Shown here one piece after another: positions 8,539-17,850 of a stretch of DNA of 64,000 nt (position 1 is its first letter; each line of letters starts with the position of its first letter). Location of the stretch: positions 216,156 to 280,155 of the forward strand of contig NZ_NASZ01000002.1 in the NCBI RefSeq assembly GCF_014596575.1, given 5' to 3'. The notes under the pieces are model-generated. The model searched no databases. It saw nothing but the letters and a program-made list of their open reading frames with translations, and was not told the origin of the DNA. Made by a program: the position numbers and the translations under genes. The DNA comes from Flavobacterium pokkalii. GTDB lineage: Bacteria > Bacteroidota > Bacteroidia > Flavobacteriales > Flavobacteriaceae.

Positions 8539-10773
8539 ATGAAAACCAACCTTAAATTAGTCATATTGTTTATTGTTTTTATTTTTGAAACTGGTGTTAG
8601 TCAATCGACAAAACCGGAGACAGAAATAGCTAATGCTTCCAGTCAACTTATTGCTCGTATTTTACCCAATCATGCGTCGCAATTTAGTATAGAAATCGAT
8701 TCTTCAGCCAAAGAGGATTGGTTTGAAATCGTTTCTAAAGGAGATAAAATTGTGTTGAGAGGAAACAACGGTGTTTCGGTTGCATCTGCATTATATTATT
8801 ATCTCAATAATGTTACACATTGCCAAATAACATGGAATGGAACCAATTTGAATTTGCCTAAGAAATTGCCGGCAGTTCCTAAATTGATTCATAAAAAAAC
8901 ACCTTACGAATACCGCTATTATTTGAACTATTGCACCTTTAATTACAGTATGAGTTGGTGGGATTGGAAACGTTGGGAAAAAGAAATCGACTGGATGGCT
9001 TTGCACGGAATCAATATGCCATTGGCGATTACCGGAGAAGAATACATTTGGGACGAAGTGTATAAATCCTATGGTTTTACAGATGAAGATTTGAATACTT
9101 TTTTTAGCGGACCGGCTTATTTCTCCTGGTTTTGGATGGGAAATTTAGATGGTTGGGGAGGACCTTTGTCTAAAAACTGGAAAGAAACGCATCGTGATTT
9201 GCAAATTAAAATTCTAAAAAGAGAACGCGAATTAGGAATGAGAACAGTTTTGCCGGCTTTTACAGGACACGTTCCGGCATCGTTTAAAAAGTTTTTTCCT
9301 AATGCTAAATTAAAGCAAACTAACTGGGGGAATGATTTTGAGGATACTTATATTTTAGATTCGAATGATCCTTTGTTTGCTGAAATCGGAAAGAAATTCT
9401 TAGAAATGCAATCAAAGATTTATGGAACCGATCATCTGTATTCTGCAGATACTTTTAACGAAAATACTCCGCCATCAAATGATCCGACTTATTTATTTGA
9501 TTTGAGTAAAAAGATATTTGAAGGGATGAAATCTGCCGATGAAAAAGCAATTTGGGTCATGCAGGGCTGGCTTTTTTACAGTCATAGGGAGTTTTGGGAA
9601 GCACCGCAAATCAAAGGTTTGCTGGATGCTGTTCCTGATGATAGGATGATTATTTTAGATTTAGCTGCCGAGATTGAACCGGTTTGGAAACGCACCGAAG
9701 CTTTTTATGGCAAACAATGGATTTGGAATATGTTACACAATTTTGGTGGAAATATTTCGATGTTTGGTCGAATAGAAACCGTAGCCAATGAGCCTGCTAA
9801 AGCTTTAAAAGATCCAAAATCAGGAAAACTAAAAGGAATCGGACTAACAATGGAAGCTATCGAGCAAAATCCGGTTTTGTATGAGTTAATGACTGATAAT
9901 ACCTGGAGAGATACGCCAATTGAATTGAATTCCTGGTTGGCTAATTATACTTTAAATCGTTATGGAAAATCAAACACTGATATTGCAAAAGCCTGGGATA
10001 TTTTGGTAAAAACAGTTTATAACGGACAGGTAATTCGTGATGGAGCGGAATCGATTATCGTTTCAAGACCTACATTCGAAGGTTTCCGTCGCTGGGCAAG
10101 AACCAAACAAAATTATGCTTCAAAAGATTTATTGCCGGCTTGGGATCTTTTTGTAAAAGCGGCTCCGGCTTATCAAAAATCAGATGGTTTTCAATATGAT
10201 TTAGTAGATGTGACGCGTCAGGTTTTAGCTAATTATGCTTTGCCTTTGCAACAGCAAATTGCCAAAGATTATCAAAACAATGACAAAGCAGCATTTGAAA
10301 AAAACGCAAAAGAGTTTATTGAATTGATTGATGATATGGATCAATTGTTGGCTACGCGTTATGATTTTCTTTTAGGTCCATGGATTGCCGATGCTAGACG
10401 TTGGGGAATTGATGAGAAAGAAAAAGCGTTGTATGAGCAAAATGCCCGTGATTTAATTACACTTTGGGGTGGGGCCGATAACAGATTGCATGAATACAGT
10501 AACCGTCAATGGAGCGGACTGTTTACTGATTTTTACAAACCAAGATGGCAACAGTTTTTTACAGATGTAAAAGCCAATTGGGGAACTTTCAATCAGGAAA
10601 AATTTGATGAAAAAATTAAAGAATGGGAATGGAAATGGGTAAATGAGAGAAAAGATTTTCCGGTAAAAGCGAAGGGAAATCCAGCTGTGATTGCTAAAGC
10701 TTTGCACAAAAAATACCGCTCTCGCATTATACCTGTAACCGAAAAAATGGCGCCAATTAAATACGATTATTAA
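8539..10773 (+). CDS. GH89 alpha-N-acetylglucosaminidase (NAGLU homologue)
   Basis: 744 residues with a signal peptide. Very clear match to the lysosomal NAGLU family: YRYYLNYCTFNYSMSWWDW, MALHGINMPLAITGEEYIW, WFWMGNLDGWGGPL and AFTGHVPASF. The two catalytic glutamates are visible in the DTFNE motif (Glu308) and in GLTMEAIEQNPVLYELM (Glu439). The family removes terminal alpha-linked N-acetylglucosamine with retention of configuration and does not accept unacetylated glucosamine. The next gene, 2 bases downstream, encodes a membrane N-acetyltransferase of the HGSNAT type, which would create the GH89 substrate. Alpha-GlcNAc occurs in plant GIPC lipids and animal heparan sulfate. Confidence 0.96.
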   Translation: MKTNLKLVILFIVFIFETGVSQSTKPETEIANASSQLIARILPNHASQFSIEIDSSAKEDWFEIVSKGDKIVLRGNNGVSVASALYYYLNNVTHCQITWNGTNLNLPKKLPAVPKLIHKKTPYEYRYYLNYCTFNYSMSWWDWKRWEKEIDWMALHGINMPLAITGEEYIWDEVYKSYGFTDEDLNTFFSGPAYFSWFWMGNLDGWGGPLSKNWKETHRDLQIKILKRERELGMRTVLPAFTGHVPASFKKFFPNAKLKQTNWGNDFEDTYILDSNDPLFAEIGKKFLEMQSKIYGTDHLYSADTFNENTPPSNDPTYLFDLSKKIFEGMKSADEKAIWVMQGWLFYSHREFWEAPQIKGLLDAVPDDRMIILDLAAEIEPVWKRTEAFYGKQWIWNMLHNFGGNISMFGRIETVANEPAKALKDPKSGKLKGIGLTMEAIEQNPVLYELMTDNTWRDTPIELNSWLANYTLNRYGKSNTDIAKAWDILVKTVYNGQVIRDGAESIIVSRPTFEGFRRWARTKQNYASKDLLPAWDLFVKAAPAYQKSDGFQYDLVDVTRQVLANYALPLQQQIAKDYQNNDKAAFEKNAKEFIELIDDMDQLLATRYDFLLGPWIADARRWGIDEKEKALYEQNARDLITLWGGADNRLHEYSNRQWSGLFTDFYKPRWQQFFTDVKANWGTFNQEKFDEKIKEWEWKWVNERKDFPVKAKGNPAVIAKALHKKYRSRIIPVTEKMAPIKYDY

Positions 10774-10775
10774 CT

Positions 10776-11918
10776 ATGGGAGCAATTTCTAACCAAAATT
10801 CCAATCGTTTCCTCTCGCTAGATGTGTTTAGAGGATTAACGATTTGTTTAATGATTGTGGTCAATACACCGGGAACAGGAGCCCATCTCTATCCTTATTT
10901 GGTTCATGCCGAATGGTTTGGATTTACTCTGGCCGATTTGGTATTTCCATCCTTTCTTTTTGCAATGGGGAATGCAATGAGTTTTTCGATGGGAAAAATG
11001 AAAGAAATGGCCGCTGATGTATTTTGGAAAAAAGTGATTAAGCGTACGCTTATTATGTTTCTTCTAGGATACTTAATGTACTGGTTTCCCTTTGTTCGTC
11101 AAGGGATTGATGGTATTTGGGAATTAAAGCCTTTTGCCGAAACTCGTGTCATGGGCGTTTTGCAACGTATTGCATTGTGCTATTTGTTTGCAGCAGTTAT
11201 CTTTTATTATTTGACTGAAAAAGCAGCAATCGTTTTGTCTGTAATTTTTTTGTTGGGCTATTGGGCTATATTATATCTCTTTGGGCAACCGGGGGGAGAA
11301 TTGGATATGGCCACTAATGCGGTAACCCGTTTGGATTTATCTATTTTAGGAAACGGACATATTTACAAAAGGGATGCTATACCTTTTGACCCGGAAGGAA
11401 TTTTGAGCACCGTGCCATCAATTGTAAATGTAATTGCTGGTTTTATTGCCGGAGCATTTATTCAAAGAATTGGAAAAACATTTGAAGGAATAGCTAAATT
11501 ATTACTGGTAGGTTTTCTTTTAATGGCTTTGGCACGTTGGTGGGATTTGGTTTTTCCAATTTGTAAAAAGCTTTGGACTGGTTCTTTCGTGTTGTATACT
11601 GTTGGAATCGATTTATCAATTATGGCAGTTTTAATTTATTTGATTGAATTAAAACAAAAGCAGTTTGGAGTTGAATTTTGTACCATTTTTGGCAAAAATC
11701 CTATGTTCATTTATTTGTTCTCAGAACTTTTCTTTACGTTATTGAGAATAATACCTGTAAATTCTGAACAAGATGTTTTCGAATGGTTTAGCGAAAGTAT
11801 AATTCAAACTGTCTTTCCGGGAAGTTTAGGGTCTTTTGTTACGGCTATTTTGTTTATGCTGCTTTGTTGGAGTATTGGTTGGTGGTTGAACAAAAGGAGA
11901 ATTTATATTCGTATTTGA
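10776..11918 (+). CDS. NagX/HGSNAT-like membrane acyltransferase (DUF5009 type)
   Basis: 380 residues with about ten hydrophobic membrane segments. The N-terminus RFLSLDVFRGLTICLMIVVN and FTLADLVFPSFLFAMG are the signature of the heparan-alpha-glucosaminide N-acetyltransferase/NagX group. In the human lysosome HGSNAT carries acetyl from acetyl-CoA across the membrane to terminal glucosamine so NAGLU can remove it. Here the gene starts 2 bases after the GH89 stop, so translational coupling is likely. I infer acetylation of periplasmic glucosamine-ended oligosaccharides. Bacterial NagX proteins also occur in chitin-use loci, where their exact role is unsettled. Confidence 0.85.
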   Translation: MGAISNQNSNRFLSLDVFRGLTICLMIVVNTPGTGAHLYPYLVHAEWFGFTLADLVFPSFLFAMGNAMSFSMGKMKEMAADVFWKKVIKRTLIMFLLGYLMYWFPFVRQGIDGIWELKPFAETRVMGVLQRIALCYLFAAVIFYYLTEKAAIVLSVIFLLGYWAILYLFGQPGGELDMATNAVTRLDLSILGNGHIYKRDAIPFDPEGILSTVPSIVNVIAGFIAGAFIQRIGKTFEGIAKLLLVGFLLMALARWWDLVFPICKKLWTGSFVLYTVGIDLSIMAVLIYLIELKQKQFGVEFCTIFGKNPMFIYLFSELFFTLLRIIPVNSEQDVFEWFSESIIQTVFPGSLGSFVTAILFMLLCWSIGWWLNKRRIYIRI

Positions 11919-11926
11919 TTCAAAAT

Positions 11927-13003
11927 ATGGCATCAAAAAATAAAATAGGGGTTTTGTTTTTCGTGACTTTCTTTTCATTGGTTTCTTTTAATGAAAAGAA
12001 ACAGGATGGGGTGAAAATGAATCAAATTCAGGTGATTGGCAGTCATAATTCATATAAAATTGCTATTGAAAAACCGCTCTGGGATTATTTGTATCAAAAA
12101 GATTCTGCCGGAGCAAAGTCACTACAATACTCGCATATTCCTCTGGAAGCGCAGTTGGATTTAGGCCTTCGAAATTTGGAGATGGATGTGTTGTACGATC
12201 CTAAAGGTGGTTATTATTCCAATCCTAAAGGTTTGACAATCGTAAAAACTCTGGGTAAAAAACCATTAGAATTTGATCCTGAAAAAAAGTTAGCGCAACC
12301 CGGATTAAAGATGTTTCATATTCCGGATATCGATTTTAGAAGTCATTATCTACTTTTCAAAGAAGGATTGCAAGCCCTGAAAAAATGGTCAGATGAACAT
12401 CAAAATCATTTTCCTATTTTTATATTAATCAATGCCAAAGACGGAAATAGTCAAAATTTGAAAGCGCCTTTACCATTCACAAAAGAAGCTTTAGAAAGTA
12501 TCGATAGTGAAATTCGTTCCGTTTTTGACGCTTCGCAATTAATTACTCCCGATTTGGTAAGAGGTGATTTTGCAACTTTGGAGGAAGCCATACTAAAAAA
12601 GGGTTGGCCAGATTTAGAAAGTGTTCGAGGAAAGATTTTATTTGTGTTGGATGAAAATGAAATCAAGAATAATCGTTATATGGACGGTCATCCAAGTTTG
12701 AAAAACTGCGTTTTATTTATAAATGCTAAAGAAGGAACTCCGGAAGCGGCTTTTAGAATTGTAAACAATCCGGTGAAAGATTTTAATTATATCAAAGAGT
12801 TGGTCGCCAAAGGCTACATGGTTCGCACCCGTGCCGATGACGGAACAACCGAAGCCAGAGCGAATGATTATACTAAGTTTGAAAAAGCAAAAGCATCGGG
12901 AGCACAAGTAATTTCAACGGATTATTATATTCCGTCCACGCTTTTTAAATCGTCTTACAAGGTGAGTTTTGATAATAATCGTTTCGAAAGAATTAAAAAA
13001 TAA
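11927..13003 (+). CDS. Calcium-dependent phosphoinositide phospholipase C-like protein
   Basis: 358 residues from ATG 11927, 8 bases after the NagX stop; longer in-frame starts overlap that gene. A hydrophobic export segment (IGVLFFVTFFSLVSF) is followed by a TIM-barrel PI-PLC domain. Both catalytic-type histidines are visible: IGSHNSYK (His40) and KMFHIPDIDF (His131), with the metal-site acids in LRNLEMDV. The family cleaves phosphoinositol from diacylglycerol, ceramide or GPI lipids. Lying between a GH89/NagX pair and a GH115 gene, it suggests that the glycan attacked by this operon sits on an inositol-phospholipid. The exact lipid substrate is inferred. Confidence 0.85.
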   Translation: MASKNKIGVLFFVTFFSLVSFNEKKQDGVKMNQIQVIGSHNSYKIAIEKPLWDYLYQKDSAGAKSLQYSHIPLEAQLDLGLRNLEMDVLYDPKGGYYSNPKGLTIVKTLGKKPLEFDPEKKLAQPGLKMFHIPDIDFRSHYLLFKEGLQALKKWSDEHQNHFPIFILINAKDGNSQNLKAPLPFTKEALESIDSEIRSVFDASQLITPDLVRGDFATLEEAILKKGWPDLESVRGKILFVLDENEIKNNRYMDGHPSLKNCVLFINAKEGTPEAAFRIVNNPVKDFNYIKELVAKGYMVRTRADDGTTEARANDYTKFEKAKASGAQVISTDYYIPSTLFKSSYKVSFDNNRFERIKK

Positions 13004-13007
13004 AATC

Positions 13008-15971
13008 ATGTTCAAAAATAAGTTTAATATCATTTTTCTAGTTTTTATTGCTCTTTTTGCCAATGTTGTAAATGGGCAAAACAATGATTTTGCTATTGTT
13101 TCAGCCAATCAAAAAGCCGCTATTTTAGTAGAAGAAAAAGAGCCAAAAGTAGTTCACATTGCAGCTAAAATTTTGGCTGATGATGTTTTTTCAATTACAA
13201 ATAAGAGGTTGATAGTTTCGAAAAATAATTCTGAAATAACAATTATGGCCGGAACTATTGGGCAAAGCAAATGGATTGATAATTTGGTTTCGAAACAAAA
13301 AATTACTGTTGCTGATGTAAAAGGGAAATGGGAAACTTATAAAATTCAAGTTGTTGAAAATCCAACAGCAGCCATCAAAAAAGCATTGGTAATTGTAGGT
13401 TCTGACAGAAGAGCGACGGCTTACGGATTGCTGGAAATTTCCAGAATGATGGGGGTTTCTCCATGGGAATGGTGGGCTGATGTTACACCGGATAAAAAAG
13501 ACAATCTGGTTTTAAATATTCAAACTAAAGTTTATGGATCGCCATCGGTGAAATACAGAGGAATTTTTCTAAACGATGAAGACTGGGGATTACAACCTTG
13601 GGCAGCCAAAACATTCGAACCGGAAACGGGGGATATCGGACCTAAAACTTATGCCAAAGTTTTTGAATTGTTGTTGCGTTTGAGAGCCAATACTATTTGG
13701 CCAGCGATGCACAAAAGCACCAAAGCCTTTTATTCTTTTCCAAAAAATAAAGAAGTTGCTGATGATTATGCCATTGTGGTAGGAACTTCGCATGCTGAGC
13801 CGATGTTGAGCAACATTAATGCGGAGTGGAACCACAATACGATGGGGGAATACCGTTATGATACGAATTCAGGGGTGATTAAAAATTTCTTTAAAAAGAG
13901 AACTAAAGAAACAGCAGCTTTTGAAAATATTTACACCATCGGAATGCGTGGCGAACACGATTCGCCAATGATTGTGGGTGAAGACGATTCGGATGCACAG
14001 GTAAAATTATTGGAACAGGTGATTACCGACCAAAGGACTATTTTGAAAAAAGAAATTGGTAAAGAACCGAACAAAATTCCGCAAGCATTTATTCCGTATA
14101 AAGAAGTGTTGGATTATTACCAAAAAGGCTTGAAACTACCAGATGATGCCCAACTGGTATGGACGGATGATAATTATGGGTACATTCGTCAGTTGAGTAA
14201 TCTGAAAGAACAAACGCGTGCCGGAGGAGCGGGAATTTATTATCATACTTCATATTGGGGACGTCCGCATGATTATTTGTGGTTGAATTCAACTAATCCG
14301 GTTTTGATGTGGGAAGAAATGGCAAAAGCATACGAATTCCAATCACGTGATTTATGGATTTTGAACTGTGGCGATATCAAACCGCATGAATACAATATCG
14401 AATTATTTCTGGATATGGCTTGGGATATGAACCCTTTTGCTAAAAGTCAAAGTGTAAAAACACATATGCAAAACTGGGCTTCGAGAGAATTTGGAACGCA
14501 AAATGCTAATTCGATAACCGACTTGTTTTTTGATTATTATCATTTGGCTTTTCAGCGTCGTCCTGAGTTTATGGCTTGGAATCAGGTAGAACCGGAAACC
14601 AAATCAAAACCAACTGCGTTGACGCAAATTCATTACGGAGATGAGGTTTCCAAAAGAATTGAGGCTTACCAAAAATTAATGGATAGAGCTGAAAAATTAA
14701 AAACTGCTATTCCGGCGAATCGTCAAAATGCGTTTTATGAATTAGTTGAATATCCGGTTATTGGCGCAGCAAGTTTAAATCATAAATGGTTGTATTCGTA
14801 TAAAAATAAATTTGTTGCCGAACAGGGAAGGGGAAGCGCAGCATTTTTTGCAAAAAAATCAGCAGAAGCTTTTGAAAGAATTCAGAAAGAAACGCGCTAT
14901 TTTAATAACGAATTGGCCGGCGGAAAGTGGAAAAATATCATGAGTATGTCGCCACGCTTTTTGCCCGTTTTTGATCAGGCTACGTCAACAAATGCTGTTG
15001 CAGGGAAAAAGCCGGAAATGAAACTGGCTTTGGAAAGTTATGAAATGGAAGTCAACCACAAAACGGAGAATTCCTATGCTGATGTGCTGCCGGTTTTTAA
15101 TGCTTATGTGAAGAATCAGTATTATATTGATGTTTTTATGAAAGGTGAGGGAACCGTAAATTGGCAGGCAAAACCGAAGGCGGATTGGATAAAAATTTCC
15201 CAACAACAAGGAACTTTAGATAATAAAGAACGTAGTCAACAACGTATTTGGGTAAGTATCGATTGGGCAAAAGTACCAAAAGGAGTAAATAAAAAAGAAG
15301 CTCCTTTAGGACACGATTACCAATTGATTCCGCCAAGTTATAAGGTGAATTCGGCAATAGAATTTGTTAGTAAAGATACTTTGATTACGATTGGTGTGAG
15401 TGTATTTAATCCTAAATTTTCTGAATTAGAAAATTACAAAGGATTTGTGGAAGACAAAGGATATGTTTCTATAAATGCGGTGAATTATTCAAATAAAAAA
15501 GAGGGAAAAGGTGCCAAATGGGAAAGTTTTGAAGGCATGGGTTATGCCGGAAAAGTGAGTGTGGCTTTGCCTCGAACAGCTGATTCTGAAGTAGATTTAA
15601 AAACGATAAAAGTTAATAGTCCCGTAATGGAATATGATTTTTATACTTTTAATTTTGGTGATGCCAAAATAAATGTACAAATCGTTCCTACCCATGCTTT
15701 TTACGAAGGCAAAGGGGTGCGATGTGCGGTAGCCATTGATGATGCTGAGCCGGTTATTTTGGATTTTCAGACTTTTGGACGTAGTGATGAATGGATGCAA
15801 AATGTGTTGAAAAATGCTGCTGTAAAATCGGCGAAACAAATTGTTAATAAGGCTGGGAAACACACTTTGAAAGTTTGGATGGTCGATCCGGGAGTAATGA
15901 TTGATCAAGTTTTAATTGATTTAGGCGGATGGAAAGATTCTTATGCTTTTCCACCGGAAACGAAGATGTAA
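13008..15971 (+). CDS. GH115 alpha-glucuronidase
   Basis: 987 residues from ATG 13008, 4 bases after the previous stop; upstream in-frame starts lie inside the PI-PLC gene. A signal peptide (IIFLVFIALFANVVNGQ) is followed by the GH115 core: KYRGIFLNDEDWGLQPWA, LRLRANTIWPAMH, GTSHAEPML, GMRGEHDSPMI and LVWTDDNYGYIRQLS. GH115 removes alpha-1,2-linked (4-O-methyl) glucuronic acid from internal or terminal xylose. No xylanase or xylose gene is seen in the window, so another alpha-1,2-GlcA acceptor is plausible; in plant GIPC lipids GlcA is alpha-1,2-linked to inositol. The C-terminal beta domain (residues about 650-987) is complete. Confidence 0.95.
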   Translation: MFKNKFNIIFLVFIALFANVVNGQNNDFAIVSANQKAAILVEEKEPKVVHIAAKILADDVFSITNKRLIVSKNNSEITIMAGTIGQSKWIDNLVSKQKITVADVKGKWETYKIQVVENPTAAIKKALVIVGSDRRATAYGLLEISRMMGVSPWEWWADVTPDKKDNLVLNIQTKVYGSPSVKYRGIFLNDEDWGLQPWAAKTFEPETGDIGPKTYAKVFELLLRLRANTIWPAMHKSTKAFYSFPKNKEVADDYAIVVGTSHAEPMLSNINAEWNHNTMGEYRYDTNSGVIKNFFKKRTKETAAFENIYTIGMRGEHDSPMIVGEDDSDAQVKLLEQVITDQRTILKKEIGKEPNKIPQAFIPYKEVLDYYQKGLKLPDDAQLVWTDDNYGYIRQLSNLKEQTRAGGAGIYYHTSYWGRPHDYLWLNSTNPVLMWEEMAKAYEFQSRDLWILNCGDIKPHEYNIELFLDMAWDMNPFAKSQSVKTHMQNWASREFGTQNANSITDLFFDYYHLAFQRRPEFMAWNQVEPETKSKPTALTQIHYGDEVSKRIEAYQKLMDRAEKLKTAIPANRQNAFYELVEYPVIGAASLNHKWLYSYKNKFVAEQGRGSAAFFAKKSAEAFERIQKETRYFNNELAGGKWKNIMSMSPRFLPVFDQATSTNAVAGKKPEMKLALESYEMEVNHKTENSYADVLPVFNAYVKNQYYIDVFMKGEGTVNWQAKPKADWIKISQQQGTLDNKERSQQRIWVSIDWAKVPKGVNKKEAPLGHDYQLIPPSYKVNSAIEFVSKDTLITIGVSVFNPKFSELENYKGFVEDKGYVSINAVNYSNKKEGKGAKWESFEGMGYAGKVSVALPRTADSEVDLKTIKVNSPVMEYDFYTFNFGDAKINVQIVPTHAFYEGKGVRCAVAIDDAEPVILDFQTFGRSDEWMQNVLKNAAVKSAKQIVNKAGKHTLKVWMVDPGVMIDQVLIDLGGWKDSYAFPPETKM

Positions 15972-15992
15972 ATTTTAAAAGTAAATTGGAGA

Positions 15993-17828
15993 ATGAACTG
16001 TTTTAAGAATGTAATTTTATTGTTAGTTGCTTTTTTTGCTGTTGTTTCCTGTACTTCGGTCGGGAAATTTACACCTAAAAACGAACAAATTGCATTTTTA
16101 TCCGATGTTCATTTGTTGGATATTTATGGCGAATTTTCAGATACTGATTATAAAGGAATCCTAAATCCTGCTGATGGGAAATATACTTTAGTACGAACTA
16201 TGAAATCCCAACTGCAATCAACAAGATTGTTCAACGAAAATTATTTTGCTTTTATTGCTGCTTTGGATGATGTAGTGAAACGAAATATTAAAATTGTGGC
16301 TTTACCCGGTGATTTTAGTGATGATGGTCAGCCAATAAACATTAGAGGGTTAAAAAAGATTTTAAATAATTATACTAATAAATACGGTATTCAATTTATA
16401 ATTACAACGGGAAATCACGACGTGGCCAAACCTTTTTTAACTGATTCCGGAAAAACGGATTTTTTGGGAAAGGAGGGAAAAAATCAGGTGATTATGAGCA
16501 AAGCGGGAATGTATGTTCCTAAAAGTTCGGACGAACTTCCGGCTGTAATTACAAAAGATATTGGAACGATAGGTTATGCTGAGGTTTTGGATGAATTAAA
16601 AGATTTTGGGTTTTATCCTAAAGCAACCGATTTGTATTGGGAAACGCCTTTTACGGATTATAAGCCTGAAAATTATAGTTTTCAATTGGCTTTGGAAAAT
16701 GCAACAATTGAAAAAAGAAAATATGCTATTCCGCCTTATCAAAATCCAATTCCGGATTTAAGTTATTTGGTAGAACCTCAAAAAGGGATTTGGCTGTTAG
16801 CTATTGATGGAAATGTTTATGTGCCAAAAGCAGCAGCTCAGAATCATCCTGAAAACCCCACTAATTATAACAGCCCGAATGTTGGCTACAATCAGGTTTT
16901 AACCCATAAAAAACACTTGATAGATTGGGTAGCAAAGGTCGCTCAGGAAGCGAAAAAAAGAGGGAAAACGCTCATTGCTTTTAGTCATTATCCGATGGTG
17001 GATTTTAATGACGATGCTTCGCCAATGATGAGAAAATTATTTGGAGAAGAGAAAATGCAATTGCACAGAGTTCCTGTTGAAGAAGTGAGTGCTCTTTTTG
17101 CAAAAGCGGGAATCCAACTTCATTTTGCGGGACACATGCACATTAATGATACCGGAATCAGAAAATACAAAGATGGAAAAGCATTGTTTAATATCCAGAT
17201 TCCGTCATTAGCGGCTTACATTCCGGGATATAAAATTTTGACTATTCGGAGTAGAAATAAAATGCAAATCAGTACGGTTACGATTGATTCGGTACCTGAT
17301 TTTAAAACGCTTTTTCCTTTGTACGAACAGGAATATGCTTATTTGCAAAATAAAAACGATCCCAATATTTGGGACAAAAAGATTTTGGAAGCCAAAAATT
17401 ATCATGAATTTACCAATTGGCATCTTAAGGAATTAGTCAGAACCCGTTTTCTTAAAAACGACTGGCCAACAGATTTCAAGAACTTTTTGTTACAAGCATC
17501 TGCAAAAAAATTGTTTGCTTTTGCAAAAGTTCCTCAGTCCAAACAGCAAAAGTACAAGAATGTATCATGGAGCGGTTATGATATGATAGTCGATTTTTAC
17601 CGTCTGCATTCGGCGGATGAATTGGCTCTGAAAGATATAGGGAAAGAGCGAATTCATCAGTACGAAATACTGATTGATTCTTGTTTGGCGCATTATAAAA
17701 GTGGGCTTCATGCGTCAGAAACGGAAACTTCTTTTTATGAATTTTGTTCTATTTTTAAAAGTTCTCTAAATGGAGCGCCATCCGATAATTTTATTATAAA
17801 TTTGAGGAGAAATACCATCCGAAACTAA
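15993..17828 (+). CDS. Calcineurin-like metallophosphoesterase lipoprotein
   Basis: 611 residues. The lipoprotein signal ends VVSC (Cys20). Dinuclear metal motifs appear in order: LSDVHLLD, PGDFSDDG, TTGNHDV, FSHYPM and FAGHMHIND. The C-terminal roughly 200 residues are helical and lack clear relatives. It would act on a phosphate monoester or diester in the periplasm. Because it follows a PI-PLC-like gene in the same operon, release of phosphate from an inositol-phosphate or glycosyl-inositol-phosphate product is a reasonable inference. Its size is larger than the minimal phosphoesterase domain. Confidence 0.9.
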   Translation: MNCFKNVILLLVAFFAVVSCTSVGKFTPKNEQIAFLSDVHLLDIYGEFSDTDYKGILNPADGKYTLVRTMKSQLQSTRLFNENYFAFIAALDDVVKRNIKIVALPGDFSDDGQPINIRGLKKILNNYTNKYGIQFIITTGNHDVAKPFLTDSGKTDFLGKEGKNQVIMSKAGMYVPKSSDELPAVITKDIGTIGYAEVLDELKDFGFYPKATDLYWETPFTDYKPENYSFQLALENATIEKRKYAIPPYQNPIPDLSYLVEPQKGIWLLAIDGNVYVPKAAAQNHPENPTNYNSPNVGYNQVLTHKKHLIDWVAKVAQEAKKRGKTLIAFSHYPMVDFNDDASPMMRKLFGEEKMQLHRVPVEEVSALFAKAGIQLHFAGHMHINDTGIRKYKDGKALFNIQIPSLAAYIPGYKILTIRSRNKMQISTVTIDSVPDFKTLFPLYEQEYAYLQNKNDPNIWDKKILEAKNYHEFTNWHLKELVRTRFLKNDWPTDFKNFLLQASAKKLFAFAKVPQSKQQKYKNVSWSGYDMIVDFYRLHSADELALKDIGKERIHQYEILIDSCLAHYKSGLHASETETSFYEFCSIFKSSLNGAPSDNFIINLRRNTIRN

Positions 17829-17850
17829 TTTTTAAAACTGATTTTTTATC

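Noticed and set aside
8539..13003. Heparan sulfate degradation locus because of the GH89-NagX pair
   Set aside because: No sulfatases, heparin lyases or GH88-sulfate context; the rest of the locus is plant pectin.
13008..15971. Xylan utilisation locus because of GH115
   Set aside because: No xylanase, xylose isomerase or xylulokinase is present in the window, while GH89, PI-PLC and NagX genes do not fit xylan.
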